Shown one piece after another: positions 9,796 to 19,103 of a stretch of DNA of 64,000 bases (positions within the stretch are counted from its first letter, which is position 1; every line of letters starts with the position of its first letter). This stretch comes from Scytonema hofmannii PCC 7110 (GTDB lineage: Bacteria; Cyanobacteriota; Cyanobacteriia; Cyanobacteriales; Nostocaceae): NCBI RefSeq assembly GCF_000346485.2, contig NZ_KQ976354.1, positions 62,001-126,000 on the forward strand, given 5' to 3'. The position numbers and the translations under genes were made by a program. The notes beneath the pieces were generated by a model. The model was not told the origin of the DNA. It worked only from the letters and a program-made list of their open reading frames with translations, and did not search any database.

Positions 9796-10479
9796 TTAGC
9801 GGGTCTGCTCTCGTTTGTCCACAATTGTTACAGGTTCATCTTCAGTGGCAATTCTCTCTTCATATCTGGGAGCAGTTCTATCTTCATATCTATCTGAAGC
9901 TAGACCTACAGGAGGTGCAGCATCAGAACTATAATTGCGACCTTCATTAGATACATCGTATATGTTCCAATTACGAATATTCCGATTCCGTAAAATGGAG
10001 CTAGCACGGTTAATTTCATCCTCCGTGCCTTCAATCATCACTAAATAATCACCTTGAGATATGCGATCGCTATAGGCTCGAGCGTCTTCTTCAGGAATTC
10101 CAGCACCAGTTAAAGCTCCTACAAGGCTTCCTGCTGCTGCACCAATCCCCGCACCAGCCAAAGTCGTTGCTATAGTTCCAGCAGCGAGAAAAGGACCAAC
10201 TCCTGGAATAATTAAAGCTTCTAAACCTACAAGTAAGCCACCGAGACCACCTAAGACAGTACCTGCTACTGCACCAATTCCAGCACCTTCTTGAGATTCA
10301 TCATCACCACGGTCTTTGATATCAGCTCCTGCAATTTGGTCATTATGCTCTGCGTTCTTCGCTAGTATAGAAACTTGGTTCATAGTGAAACCGGAGCCTC
10401 TCAAATCATTTAACGCCGCTTCAGCTTCTTGTCTGTTGGGAAATGTACCAACTGCACGCTTACGTTGTTGAAGTGTCAT
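9796..10479 (-). CDS. General stress protein 17M-like, glycine-zipper protein
   Basis: The 227-residue protein starts with a GSP17M-like fold (RKRAVGTFPNRQEAEAALNDL), followed by two glycine-zipper hydrophobic hairpins (GAVAGTVLGGLGGLLVG and AAGSLVGALTGAGI) and a charged tail. Such proteins respond to general, salt and desiccation stress and probably associate with membranes. The start at 10479 is chosen because AAAGGAGG sits 6 bases before it; an in-frame ATG at 10503 lacks this. The promoter at 10525-10556 lies about 45 bases upstream and belongs to the 12-copy class, so stress induction through that regulator is likely. Confidence 0.85.
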   Translation of the reverse strand: MTLQQRKRAVGTFPNRQEAEAALNDLRGSGFTMNQVSILAKNAEHNDQIAGADIKDRGDDESQEGAGIGAVAGTVLGGLGGLLVGLEALIIPGVGPFLAAGTIATTLAGAGIGAAAGSLVGALTGAGIPEEDARAYSDRISQGDYLVMIEGTEDEINRASSILRNRNIRNWNIYDVSNEGRNYSSDAAPPVGLASDRYEDRTAPRYEERIATEDEPVTIVDKREQTR

Positions 10480-10524
10480 TTTTCCTCCTTTCAAGATTGA
10501 CAAATAACAAGTGCTTCTAATTTG

Positions 10525-10556
10525 ACGGTATCTTCAAAAAGTGGAAAACTAGTGGA
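10525..10556 (-). promoter_or_regulatory. Class-TCCAC promoter, copy a
   Basis: Exact TCCACTAGTTTTCCAC (10541-10556 on the minus strand), then 10 bases, then TACCGT as the -10 hexamer. It drives the glycine-zipper stress gene starting at 10479. Confidence 0.7.
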
Positions 10557-10583
10557 GGATATTAAGTAAGCAGGAAGTAACTT

Positions 10584-12446
10584 TCATCTCTTTATATTTA
10601 TATTAGTGCAAGGATTTTCAGCCAAGCTTCTTTTTAAGCGGTTCAAAATTCGGGTAACGAGTTGCTCTCCCATAACAGGCTTGCTCACGCAATCGTCAGC
10701 ACCAGCTGCAAATATCCGTTCCACAGTATTGATTTCTGTAGTATAAGCAGTTAAAAACAATACTGGTAGTTTGCTCCAGAACGGATCGTTACGTACTACC
10801 TGGCACAATTCAATCCCGTTTATGTAAGGCATTTTGGCATCTAAAATCAGTACATTCGGGGAAAATTCCGTTAAATTATCCCAGAATTGGCGCGGATCGC
10901 CAAGAGTCGTCACCTTAAAGCCCCAAGGTTCTAGTAATTTCTGTACAACAGTCAGCACTTCTCGATCGTCGTCTACAACCATTACTTTCGCTTCAACCGA
11001 ACCTAAGCGTTGCAGCACCTGGTTTACTTGCTGAAAGACAAGATTTTTCGGCATGGATTTATGCAAAAAACCATGTCCGCCAGCTCGTGCGACTTCTACA
11101 CGGTTAGTAAAATGACTTTGGTCTGTAAAAACTATGACTGGAATTGGTGGTGTTCTGTTTGATAATTCTGCTATTAGCTTGAAGTTTTCTTGAAGATTAG
11201 GTTGACAGGTAAGATCCAGTAGTAGAGATAGATTGTGGTGTATTTGTAGATTATCGATCGCACTTCTAACAAATGTAATATTTGTAACAATTTTGACTTG
11301 TATTCCTCGAACAGTCGCTTCCTCGACCAACTCCTCAACAAATTGCCTATCGTCGCTTAGAAGCACGAGTACATCCTGCTGTTGCTGAGGTGATACTTGC
11401 TCGGATGGAGTGTGTTCTAGCTCATGCTGCAATTTCATCACGAGTTTACTCAGACGTGGAGATTGAGACTGATTAACGAGTATTCCACCACCAAGCAAAT
11501 GCTCCATCTTGTACGCTAATTGCGAACCTTTAGCAAAACCAAAACTTCCCAAGGAACCAGCTAGCTTATGCGCCTCTTGCTCTGCAAGGTTTTGCAACTG
11601 AATATCAAGTTTACCCTCTCTCAACGCATTCACTGCTTGCTCTAAAATGACAATGCGCGAGCCGACCCTAGCTTTGAACTCTTCTTGTGCCTTAGCAATG
11701 GCTACAGACAAAGTTTGGTGCTTTAATGAATTTGGCTCTTCTGGAGTTTCCTGACCATTTTGCTCATCAGAGAGAGCTTTCAGGCGATAACCTAGCCCGT
11801 AAACTGTTTCTATGAAATTATAGGGCGCACCTGCTGCTTTCAGTTTCTGCCGTAAACTTTTAATGTGCGATTTAATTGTGTTTTCTTCTGGTGGGTCAAT
11901 ATCTGCTCCCCACAAACGATCGATTATTGCACTTCGGCTAAAGACGCGCTGACTGTTGCGTAAAAAAAGCTCCAGAACACTAAACTCCTTTGGTGTTAAA
12001 TGCAGAAGCTGGCGATCGTAACTCACTTCACAGCTACTGGGATCGAGACGCAAGCTTCCCCATTCTAAAACAGGAGGTAAAGAAGAATTTCCCCGACGGA
12101 GTAACGCACGTATACGGGCTGCTAATTCTGGAAAGTCAAAAGGTTTAACGAGATAATCGTCTGCTCCCGCATCTAATCCCATAACTTTATCAGTTTTGGT
12201 ATCTTTCGCGGTTAGTAACAGGATAGGCATTTGATAGCCGTCTTGACGTAATTGCCGACAAAGACTTATGCCATCTATCTTAGGTAGGATGACATCTAGT
12301 AAAATCACATCGTAGTCGCAGACTGCCACTAATTCCCAACCATCTTGACCGTCAACAGCAATATCAACAACATAACGTTGTTCTGTGAGATATGCTGCAA
12401 CAGCTTGAGCAAGTAGATTGTCATCTTCAACTAAAAGAATTCTCAT
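10584..12446 (-). CDS. OmpR-family multi-domain response regulator (REC-wHTH-HPt-REC-like-REC)
   Basis: The 620-residue protein has a receiver at 1-115 (acidic DD at 8-9, phospho-acceptor D51, K near 101) and an OmpR winged-helix DNA-binding domain at about 125-222. Then come an HPt-like region with EAHKLAGSLGSFGFAKG (phospho-accepting His), a degenerate receiver at about 355-460, and a complete C-terminal receiver at about 490-610 (VVDDD, LILDAKMP, KP). It can both take part in a phosphorelay and bind DNA. OmpR-type domains recognise direct repeats of 10-11 bp, the form of the TCCAC element found in front of many genes here, so this protein is a candidate regulator of it. The nearest kinase is at 16699. 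Confidence 0.9.
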   Translation of the reverse strand: MRILLVEDDNLLAQAVAAYLTEQRYVVDIAVDGQDGWELVAVCDYDVILLDVILPKIDGISLCRQLRQDGYQMPILLLTAKDTKTDKVMGLDAGADDYLVKPFDFPELAARIRALLRRGNSSLPPVLEWGSLRLDPSSCEVSYDRQLLHLTPKEFSVLELFLRNSQRVFSRSAIIDRLWGADIDPPEENTIKSHIKSLRQKLKAAGAPYNFIETVYGLGYRLKALSDEQNGQETPEEPNSLKHQTLSVAIAKAQEEFKARVGSRIVILEQAVNALREGKLDIQLQNLAEQEAHKLAGSLGSFGFAKGSQLAYKMEHLLGGGILVNQSQSPRLSKLVMKLQHELEHTPSEQVSPQQQQDVLVLLSDDRQFVEELVEEATVRGIQVKIVTNITFVRSAIDNLQIHHNLSLLLDLTCQPNLQENFKLIAELSNRTPPIPVIVFTDQSHFTNRVEVARAGGHGFLHKSMPKNLVFQQVNQVLQRLGSVEAKVMVVDDDREVLTVVQKLLEPWGFKVTTLGDPRQFWDNLTEFSPNVLILDAKMPYINGIELCQVVRNDPFWSKLPVLFLTAYTTEINTVERIFAAGADDCVSKPVMGEQLVTRILNRLKRSLAENPCTNINIKR

Positions 12447-12667
12447 ATGGAACCTTTGCTTCTAAAAGCAACCCCGCTCGCTAATACCAATCTCTAGAAT
12501 TAGTTATGTCTTGTTCAGAGGTATTTGGCATCTATCACAAGCGAGGAAAGATTCAAAGAACGTCAACATATAAAGACGACAACATTATTTTTACTACTGT
12601 ACTGACGCTCTTGCAGTGTTAATGATGACAGCCCATGTTCTTAGTCCCACAACTCCATCATTTCTTA

Positions 12668-12775
12668 AATAGCCTTTCTCAGTCTAATGAGGTACACCCC
12701 CCTTTCATCCCCCCAAGGCATCGGGGGGACAGAGGGGGGTAATTTTTGTACCTCACCAAGTTGAAATTTGCTGTA
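12668..12775 (+). repeat. Short palindromic element, copy E
   Basis: Ends match the family: left AATAGCC..CTCAGTCTAATGAGGTACA, right TGTACCTCACCAAGTTGAAATTTGCTGTA. The inside is different, a C-rich/G-rich hairpin (CCCCCCTT...AGGGGGGT). The remaining sequence of the 12447-12886 gap is AT-rich and holds the peptide remnant listed next. Confidence 0.6.
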
Positions 12776-12852
12776 AAAGGTAAAGCAGTTAATGAAATTG
12801 CTGAGAGAAAACTCAGAGATAACAAACTAGATCGAATAAAATTAGCATTCAT
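12679..12852 (-). pseudogene. Possible exported-peptide gene cut by palindromic element E
   Basis: From an ATG at 12852 about 25 codons encode a signal-peptide-like stretch (MNANFIRSSLLSLSFLSAIS and on to TALPF). The frame then enters element E at 12775, whose translation is not protein-like, and stops at 12679. The simplest reading is a secreted-protein gene whose body was lost when the element inserted. No clear ribosome-binding site is seen, so it could also be fortuitous. Confidence 0.25.
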
Positions 12853-12886
12853 ATTCCAAAATTTCCATCTTCTAAGATAAAGCTGC

Positions 12887-13678
12887 TTAAGAATCAATCT
12901 CACGTTTTAAAGCCGCAATTCTGTCATCAGGTGCAGGGTGTGTACTTAAAAATGTTGGAGGACTCGGTTGATTGCGTAACTTTTGTAAAAAGGCAATCAT
13001 TGCTCTTGGATCGTAGCCAGTGCGTGTTAAAGTTTCGATTCCTCTTCGATCGGCTTCGTATTCATCTTGACGACTTCTAGGACGTTGCAGTGCTAGTTCT
13101 ACTCCTAATTGAACGGCTGTACTTCTGTCTAAACCTGCTGCATTGGCAAGACCCCGAGCAATGGCTGTTTGCCGCATCTGTTCGATAGAATGTCGGCTAG
13201 CAATATGACCAATTTCATGAGCTAAGACAGCTGCTAATTGAGCTTCGTTATCTGCTGCTCTCATTAAACCAGTGGTGACATAGACGTAGCCTCCAGCAGT
13301 TGCAAAGGCATTGATACTGTCATCTCGAACGACTTGGAATGTGTAGGGAATATTAGGACGGGTACTATTTGCAGCCAAGCGCTGACCGATTCGATTTACG
13401 TAAGTATTTGCTTTGCGATCGCTGTAAAGTTCTACTTGACCGCTACTAATTAGTTGCTGATTAATTTGTTTGCCAAGTTGAACTTCTTCTTCATCAGAAA
13501 TGTTATATAACTGAACGACTTGTGCGCCTTGAAGTAGTAATTCCAACCAAGGAATTGCTAGAGATACTTCAGGAGAACTGATAATAATACCAAATGCCAT
13601 CAAAAGCGACACAAAAGGATAAGATAAGCGACGATGAAAGTGATATTTTGCAAAAATATTGGACATAGTTAAAACCAT
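12887..13678 (-). CDS. M48-family zinc metalloprotease, exported
   Basis: The 263-residue protein has an N-terminal signal peptide or anchor (residues about 15-40) and the M48 motif HEIGHIASRHS with the downstream glutamate in DEYEADRRGIE. The order matches LoiP/BepA-type periplasmic proteases involved in outer-membrane quality control. It lies 22 bases after DUF389 on the same strand, so the two are probably co-transcribed. An internal ATG at 13666 is an alternative start. Confidence 0.88.
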   Translation of the reverse strand: MVLTMSNIFAKYHFHRRLSYPFVSLLMAFGIIISSPEVSLAIPWLELLLQGAQVVQLYNISDEEEVQLGKQINQQLISSGQVELYSDRKANTYVNRIGQRLAANSTRPNIPYTFQVVRDDSINAFATAGGYVYVTTGLMRAADNEAQLAAVLAHEIGHIASRHSIEQMRQTAIARGLANAAGLDRSTAVQLGVELALQRPRSRQDEYEADRRGIETLTRTGYDPRAMIAFLQKLRNQPSPPTFLSTHPAPDDRIAALKREIDS

Positions 13679-13700
13679 TTATATGTTATTTCTTTATATG

Positions 13701-14975
13701 TTAAAGACTCTCAAGCACGCTGACATCAACTAAAGGTGTAATGTTGAAGTTTTGTTGTAGCAAACGAGTTTGAATTGCTTGAGTCAGGCGAGAGCGAATT
13801 TCAGCAGAAGATGTTGTAACGCCCGCACGACGTTGAACGTAAACTACACAAAGCAATGTATTCTGACTTTTTATATCGGCACGGGTAAAGCGAGCATTTG
13901 CCTCTACCAAATCGGTTAGAGGATTGTGATTGACAACCTCTTGAATTTCCGCGTTTGCTCTTTGAGCAAGGGAAGCGCGTTGCAAATTTGGGGAGTTGGT
14001 AAACTGCCAGCTGAGCAAGCTAATGAGTGCGATTGCAGTACATACCAATGCTACGGGAAACAACCAACTTTTGCCTCGCTTGTAGCGTACCCCACGTGCA
14101 GACAAACCAAACAGTCGGAACAAAGAGGCAGCTGTTAAATTAATGCCCGCAAGTTGCAGTAGTAGGAGAAACAAAGCGTCAATTGCCAGATCCCACCTAC
14201 CAAGCACGCTTGCCATACCTACAATACCTGCAGGAGGAGCAAGAGAAGCAGCGACTAGCATTCCAGTGGCTGCTCCAGAAACCAAGCTACTTCGCTCCGA
14301 TTGAATTAAGTTTAGTGCTCCTGCCGCCCCAGCTGCTAGAGGCAAAAACACTGCTACTGAAGAAACTTGACTGTTTTCAATCATCAAGCTTGTAGGAATT
14401 TCTTGACGCATAATTAAACTGAGCATTCCAGCGATCGCGATCGTGACAGCTAACGCTGCAAAATAACGCAGTATACTGCGCCCCATGAGTTGGCGATCGC
14501 CTCTAGCTGTGGCAATTGCTACATTCATTGCCGGACCTGCAAATGGAGCAATCAGCATTGCTGCAGTTAGTAAGTAAATTGTATTGGTAAACAAGCCAGA
14601 CCAGACGACAAAACCTGCTGCTGCTGCATACCCCAAAAAGCCTTTCCAAGAACCAACACTTTGCAAACCAGAGAGAAATATTTCAATTGGACTGCGTTCT
14701 TCTACATTTGTGACCTGTTGAGGAGCTTCTTCTTTTGGAGGATGTAAAGTTACAACACCTGAGGGGATCAGAGTAATATGTACTTTAGATAGGTTTTCCA
14801 ATTTTGCCAATAACTTCTCAACGTGCTGATTGGAAACATGAACTAGTACTATATCAATAAATTCCTCACTGCCTTTTGCCTGGAACTCGGCAAGGTTCAC
14901 TCCATCAACAGACTTAGCAATATCAAGAACCTGTTGTCCTTGTTCGCGTGGTACTTGGATAATGACTTGGCGCAT
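13701..14975 (-). CDS. DUF389 (TIGR00341-type) membrane protein
   Basis: The 424-residue protein has a soluble N-terminal ferredoxin-like region (residues 1-80, RQVIIQVPREQGQQV) and then about six transmembrane segments. The family hallmark LTAAMLIAPFAGPAMNVAIA lies near residue 140. A soluble C-terminal tail follows. GGAGGAAATT before the ATG at 14975 gives a clear start. DUF389 is uncharacterised; it is found across bacteria and archaea. It heads a probable two-gene unit with the M48 protease. Confidence 0.88.
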   Translation of the reverse strand: MRQVIIQVPREQGQQVLDIAKSVDGVNLAEFQAKGSEEFIDIVLVHVSNQHVEKLLAKLENLSKVHITLIPSGVVTLHPPKEEAPQQVTNVEERSPIEIFLSGLQSVGSWKGFLGYAAAAGFVVWSGLFTNTIYLLTAAMLIAPFAGPAMNVAIATARGDRQLMGRSILRYFAALAVTIAIAGMLSLIMRQEIPTSLMIENSQVSSVAVFLPLAAGAAGALNLIQSERSSLVSGAATGMLVAASLAPPAGIVGMASVLGRWDLAIDALFLLLLQLAGINLTAASLFRLFGLSARGVRYKRGKSWLFPVALVCTAIALISLLSWQFTNSPNLQRASLAQRANAEIQEVVNHNPLTDLVEANARFTRADIKSQNTLLCVVYVQRRAGVTTSSAEIRSRLTQAIQTRLLQQNFNITPLVDVSVLESL

Positions 14976-15151
14976 AATTTCCTCCTGTAGCTAACCATTT
15001 TGCAATGCAGGAGAGTTGTGTGTCTAACTAAAGAATTTGCAGATGTCTTTAGAAACTATTGAAGTTGCAACCAACTCCTATCGGTCGTCCTACATTAGTT
15101 TCACCCAAAAATGCCCCATTCACTACTGCATTTTTTGTAAAGTTATTGCTC

Positions 15152-16411
15152 TTACCTTCCTAACTTATTTAGATCGAGGTTGGGTGGTAGTAACACTTCA
15201 TCAACTGCATGGATGATACCGTTGCTGGCTTGGATGTTTGGTTGAACTACACTTGCATCATTGACAGCAATTTGATTGCTAGTTCTATTAACCTTCACAT
15301 TGATGGGTCTGTCTGCAAGAGTTTTCAATTCTCCATTACTGAGTTTATTGGCAGTTATTTCACCAGATACCACATGATATCTTAAAATCCTAGCAAGAAT
15401 TTCTTTGTTCTCAGGTTGTAACAATTTGTTCAACGTCTCTTTGGGTAAAGCAGCAAACGCCTTGTCGGTTGGAGCAAAAACAGTATAAGGACCTCCATCT
15501 CTGAGAACATTTGCTAAACCTGCTGCTTTTAATGCAGAACTCAGTGTAGTAAAGTTCAATGTTGAGAGGGCATAAATATCCCCAGGTTCTGTTGTAGAAG
15601 TCGTTGTGGAAGTTGTTGATGTATTTTGACTAACTTGGTTGTTGCGAAGAGCAATGTAATTAGTCGCTGAAACATTGTTAGCCAGTGGTTCCACACGTTC
15701 TTGCTGTACTAAAGCTTGATACAACAATGCCGCTGCTTCCGCACGAGTTAGAGTTCTAAGCGGATTGAGAGTTCTTACATTTGGATAGTTGACAACAATG
15801 TTTGCTTCAGTTGCAGCCGCTATAGGATTGATGGCATAAGCTGGTATCCGTCCGGCATCTTCGTAGTAAGTTCTGAGAGTATTTGCGGGCGTCTCCTTAG
15901 CAGATAAACGCAATCCCTGTGCTATGGCAGTTAGAGCTTGTGCTCTAGGAATGGGTTGCTCTGGTAAAAATAAGCCACCACTGTAGCCTTGCATAAATCC
16001 TGTTTGAAAGGCTTCTCTAATGGCAGAAACAGCCCAGTAGTCAGCAGAAACATCTCTAAATCCAGTATCACCTAATGGACGAATTTGATTTTGCTCAAAA
16101 GCATTGGCAATCATTGCAGCAAATTCTGCACGTTCCACAGGTTGTTCCGGTCTAAAGGTTCCATTAGGAAAGCCTGTAATGATGTTTCTTTGAGCTAAGG
16201 CTTGAATGAATGGACGCGCCCAATAATCAGGTGCAACATCAGAAAAGTTGTTTACACTCTGACTTGGAGTTGGAGATGGAGATGGAGTTGGAGATGGAGA
16301 AGTTGTTTGAGCAATGGCAGGAACAGAAGTTGTTAGGGGAACCATTGCACCAACTGTCATAGCAATAGATAGTAAGGCACTACCTGATGACCTACGTAAA
16401 AAACTACGCAT
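15152..16411 (-). CDS. SLH-domain and fasciclin-domain surface protein
   Basis: The 419-residue protein has a signal peptide (about 1-34), a PSPTPSPSPTPS linker and three SLH-type repeats (FSDVAPDYWARPFIQALAQ; FRDVSADYWAVSAIREAF; a weaker third). A Thr/Ser-rich linker follows, and a C-terminal fasciclin (FAS1) domain (GGPYTVFAPTDKAFAALP, YHVVSGEIT, GIIHAVDEVLLP). SLH domains anchor proteins to the cell wall and FAS1 mediates adhesion, so this is probably a wall-attached adhesion protein. AGAGGATATT precedes the ATG. A TCCAC-class promoter lies 200 bases upstream, leaving a long leader with a hairpin at 16474-16506. Confidence 0.9.
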   Translation of the reverse strand: MRSFLRRSSGSALLSIAMTVGAMVPLTTSVPAIAQTTSPSPTPSPSPTPSQSVNNFSDVAPDYWARPFIQALAQRNIITGFPNGTFRPEQPVERAEFAAMIANAFEQNQIRPLGDTGFRDVSADYWAVSAIREAFQTGFMQGYSGGLFLPEQPIPRAQALTAIAQGLRLSAKETPANTLRTYYEDAGRIPAYAINPIAAATEANIVVNYPNVRTLNPLRTLTRAEAAALLYQALVQQERVEPLANNVSATNYIALRNNQVSQNTSTTSTTTSTTEPGDIYALSTLNFTTLSSALKAAGLANVLRDGGPYTVFAPTDKAFAALPKETLNKLLQPENKEILARILRYHVVSGEITANKLSNGELKTLADRPINVKVNRTSNQIAVNDASVVQPNIQASNGIIHAVDEVLLPPNLDLNKLGR

Positions 16412-16473
16412 TGTTAATATCCTCTAAATGCGAGGCTAGCTTTTAAGCTTCGCCCCAAGTATAACTGGAAAGC

Positions 16474-16506
16474 CCGATCGCTTCTTATTCTTCTCAAAGC
16501 GATCGG
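16474..16506 (-). other. Leader hairpin with HIP1-containing stem
   Basis: CCGATCGCTT pairs perfectly with AAGCGATCGG over a 13-base loop, within the predicted long 5' leader of the SLH-fasciclin gene. It may affect translation or mRNA stability. Confidence 0.4.
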
Positions 16507-16610
16507 AAAAAATAGGCATTGCACAATATACAACGCCCAGCAATTAGTGAAAGAAGAAATTGAGGTTAAGTTATGAACGCGAATTAAGTCACTTAACTAC
16601 TTCTGGTTTG

Positions 16611-16642
16611 AAGATAACTCTAAAAAGTGGAAAACTTGTGGA
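16611..16642 (-). promoter_or_regulatory. Class-TCCAC promoter, copy b
   Basis: Exact TCCACAAGTTTTCCAC, 10 bases, then TATCTT. It points to the SLH-fasciclin gene at 16411 and predicts a leader of about 190 bases. The leader resembles that of copy d (34344). Confidence 0.7.
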
Positions 16643-16698
16643 GCTTGCAATCGTATTGACAAAAATACCTTTATACTGTGGCTACTACTTCAGGTTCT

Positions 16699-18744
16699 TC
16701 AGACATTCTTGGCAAGCCTAGAGACAACCTCAACTAACTCAACCGCCCTAACTGGTTTAGCCAAGTGTACCTGAAATCCGGCATTGATAGCTTTTGTGTA
16801 GTCCTCTACTCTAGCATAGCCCGTAAGTGCAACTGCTTGAACGCGCCCGCCTATCTCCAGTTCAAGTTCTCTGATTTTACGAATTAGTACGTAACCATCT
16901 TCTTCAGGCATCCCGATGTCACCGATTAGTACATCCGGTCTAAATTGTTCGAGTGCTGCAAGCGCCTCCCTGACTGAGCCAACAGCCATCACTTGTGCTC
17001 CACGCTCAGCAAGCACTGTGCTAATCCATTCCCGCACGTCAGTTTCATCGTCTACAACTAACACTCCCACCCCGTTAAGGCTTGCAGGATTGTCTAATGG
17101 TGTTGAATCTTCTTCAACAGCAAGCGGCTGTGTCTGGCGTTCCGGATCGCTTACTTGAGAATTTTCTGGTGAGGAGACAGTTATCAATGGTAGCTGTACA
17201 GTAAATGTCGCTCCTTGTCCTTCGCCCGGACTGTCTGCTTGGATAGTACCTCGGTGTAATTCGACAAAATGACGTGCGATCGCTAGCCCTAAACCCAGAC
17301 CCTTATTAGAACGAGTACTTGTGGCATCTGCTTGACGGAAGCGATCGAAAACATGGGGTAGAAAGTCAGCACTAATACCTTTACCCGTATCGCTGACTTG
17401 AATCTGGGCGTAACTTAGGAACTGGGGCGATTGTTCCCTACTCTCTACTCCCGATTCCCTGCTCTCCTCCTTTGACAATCGCACCTCAACCCGTCCGCCA
17501 TTCGGTGTAAACTTGATTGCGTTAGAGAGTAAATTTAACACAACTTGTTGCAAGCGCTCTGAGTCACCCCAAATTGGCTCTATTGTAGTATTAGGAATAA
17601 AATCTAGTTGAATTGCCTTAGCATTGGCTGCTGCTTGCACAACCTCGAGCGCTGCAGTTATCACTTCCACCGGGTTAACCGAGCGGCAATTTAGCGAGAT
17701 ATCTCCCCTAACAATACGTGAAATATCAAGCAAGTCTTCAATAAGTTGCATCTGCAAGTTGGCATTACGCTCAATAGTCTCAATGGCAACAGCAGCCCTA
17801 GAAGCATCTAGCATACCTGTTTGTAACATCCCAGCCCATCCCAGAATTGCTGTCATAGGAGTACGCAGTTCATGAGAAACTATTGCTAAAAACTCGTCCT
17901 TTGCTTTGTTTGCTGCTTCTGCTGACTTGCGTGCGGCTTGTTCGCGCTGCAGGAGTTCTTGGCGTTCTTCCTCAACCTGCTTGCGCTCAGTAATATCTTG
18001 CATAATTTTTGCAAAACCACGCAAATTCCCGTTCTCATCTTGTAGAGGTGTAATGATACAATATGACCAAAAATGAGTGCCATCCTTGCGTGCATGCAAG
18101 CGATTCTCTTTAGAAAAACCTTCAGTCAATGCTGTCCTTAGTATTTGCTGGGGTCTGCCTTGCTCAATTGCTTCTGGTGTGAAAATTCGCTCGAAAGGTT
18201 GACCGAGAATCTCGTGTTCCTGATAACCTAAAATCCTTTCTGCTCCAATATTCCAACTGACAAAGTAACCGTTTGGATCGAGCATGAAAATAGCGTAATT
18301 TCTAGCTCCTTCTACTAGCAAACGGTAACGTTCTTCGCTTTCGCGCAGGCTTTCCTGACTTTGACGTAAGCGCTCGTGATTTTGCTGAGCTGTACGTGCG
18401 TTCCTCTCAGCTTGCTGTCGTGCAAAGCGTAAAGACGAAGTGAGCGAATTAATCAGCAGTGCTACTAACACAAACTGGGCTAATCCCACTAAACTTGACA
18501 AGCTTACATCCCATAGGTAGCCTCGTCTAAAGAAGTAAGTGCTAGCCACAGCAGACAAAACAGTTGCTAATAGCCCCGGTCCCATACCACCGTACCACGA
18601 ACTTACCATAACAGCAGCTAAAAACAGTGGGTAAATGGTTAACTTGTGCAGATACAATAGCAAGCGTGTCGATAGTAGAGCCAGTAAAACCGTTACTATA
18701 GGGACGCTATAACGTTTTAATTGAGAGCGCGTCAATTTCACCAT
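16699..18744 (-). CDS. Hybrid sensor histidine kinase (membrane-PAS-HisKA-HATPase-REC)
   Basis: The 681-residue protein has about four N-terminal membrane helices of the KdpD/DUF4118 kind (residues 12-105) and a PAS domain (about 135-255, YAIFMLDPNGYFVSWN). HisKA follows, with phospho-acceptor H in HELRTPMTAILGW near 290, then HATPase_c (NAIKF, DTGKGI, GLGLGLAI) and a C-terminal receiver with D in VLIGDIGMPEEDG. An in-frame insert (ESRESGVESREQ) between N- and G-boxes derives from heptamer-type repeats in the DNA at 17431-17470. It lies near the multi-domain response regulator; pairing is possible but unproven. Confidence 0.9.
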   Translation of the reverse strand: MVKLTRSQLKRYSVPIVTVLLALLSTRLLLYLHKLTIYPLFLAAVMVSSWYGGMGPGLLATVLSAVASTYFFRRGYLWDVSLSSLVGLAQFVLVALLINSLTSSLRFARQQAERNARTAQQNHERLRQSQESLRESEERYRLLVEGARNYAIFMLDPNGYFVSWNIGAERILGYQEHEILGQPFERIFTPEAIEQGRPQQILRTALTEGFSKENRLHARKDGTHFWSYCIITPLQDENGNLRGFAKIMQDITERKQVEEERQELLQREQAARKSAEAANKAKDEFLAIVSHELRTPMTAILGWAGMLQTGMLDASRAAVAIETIERNANLQMQLIEDLLDISRIVRGDISLNCRSVNPVEVITAALEVVQAAANAKAIQLDFIPNTTIEPIWGDSERLQQVVLNLLSNAIKFTPNGGRVEVRLSKEESRESGVESREQSPQFLSYAQIQVSDTGKGISADFLPHVFDRFRQADATSTRSNKGLGLGLAIARHFVELHRGTIQADSPGEGQGATFTVQLPLITVSSPENSQVSDPERQTQPLAVEEDSTPLDNPASLNGVGVLVVDDETDVREWISTVLAERGAQVMAVGSVREALAALEQFRPDVLIGDIGMPEEDGYVLIRKIRELELEIGGRVQAVALTGYARVEDYTKAINAGFQVHLAKPVRAVELVEVVSRLAKNV

Positions 18745-18798
18745 ATTCTATTTCTCTGGCATTTTTTCTTAATTGATTTTCTAGGATTGCTATATTTC

Positions 18799-18830
18799 TG
18801 CTCCAATTTTCCACTTTTTTAGTTTAAGTT
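18799..18830 (+). promoter_or_regulatory. Class-TCCAC promoter, copy l (relaxed)
   Basis: TGCTCCAATTTTCCAC has a degenerate first half but keeps TTTTCCAC, a 10-base spacer and TAAGTT. It points to the small membrane gene at 19104, about 270 bases away. Confidence 0.45.
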
Positions 18831-18896
18831 ATGAAACAAATTATAGTTTTATACCAATTTAATATGAAGCTTGCATATTATTTTTACCCCTCCTAA

Positions 18897-18954
18897 CCTC
18901 CCCTTATAAAGGGGAGGAAAATAAATTTCCTGTTTCCCCCCTTTATAAGGGGGG
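18897..18954. repeat. Two adjacent GC-rich hairpins
   Basis: CCTCCCCTTATAAAGGGGAGG at 18897-18917 and CCCCCCTTTATAAGGGGGG at 18936-18954 are separate palindromes of a common cyanobacterial intergenic type. They occupy the 18745-19103 gap between divergent genes. Confidence 0.55.
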
Positions 18955-19103
18955 TAAGGAAAGATGCCACGGATAGTAGAGTTTTTTCTATGCATCTTCA
19001 TCTGAAAACCGTATTACCCTAAATTTAACCAAGTTCATAAATTAGTTTTAGCCACAAAAAATCTTTTTACAATTATAAGCTTCTGAAAAAAAAGGATTGA
19101 AAA

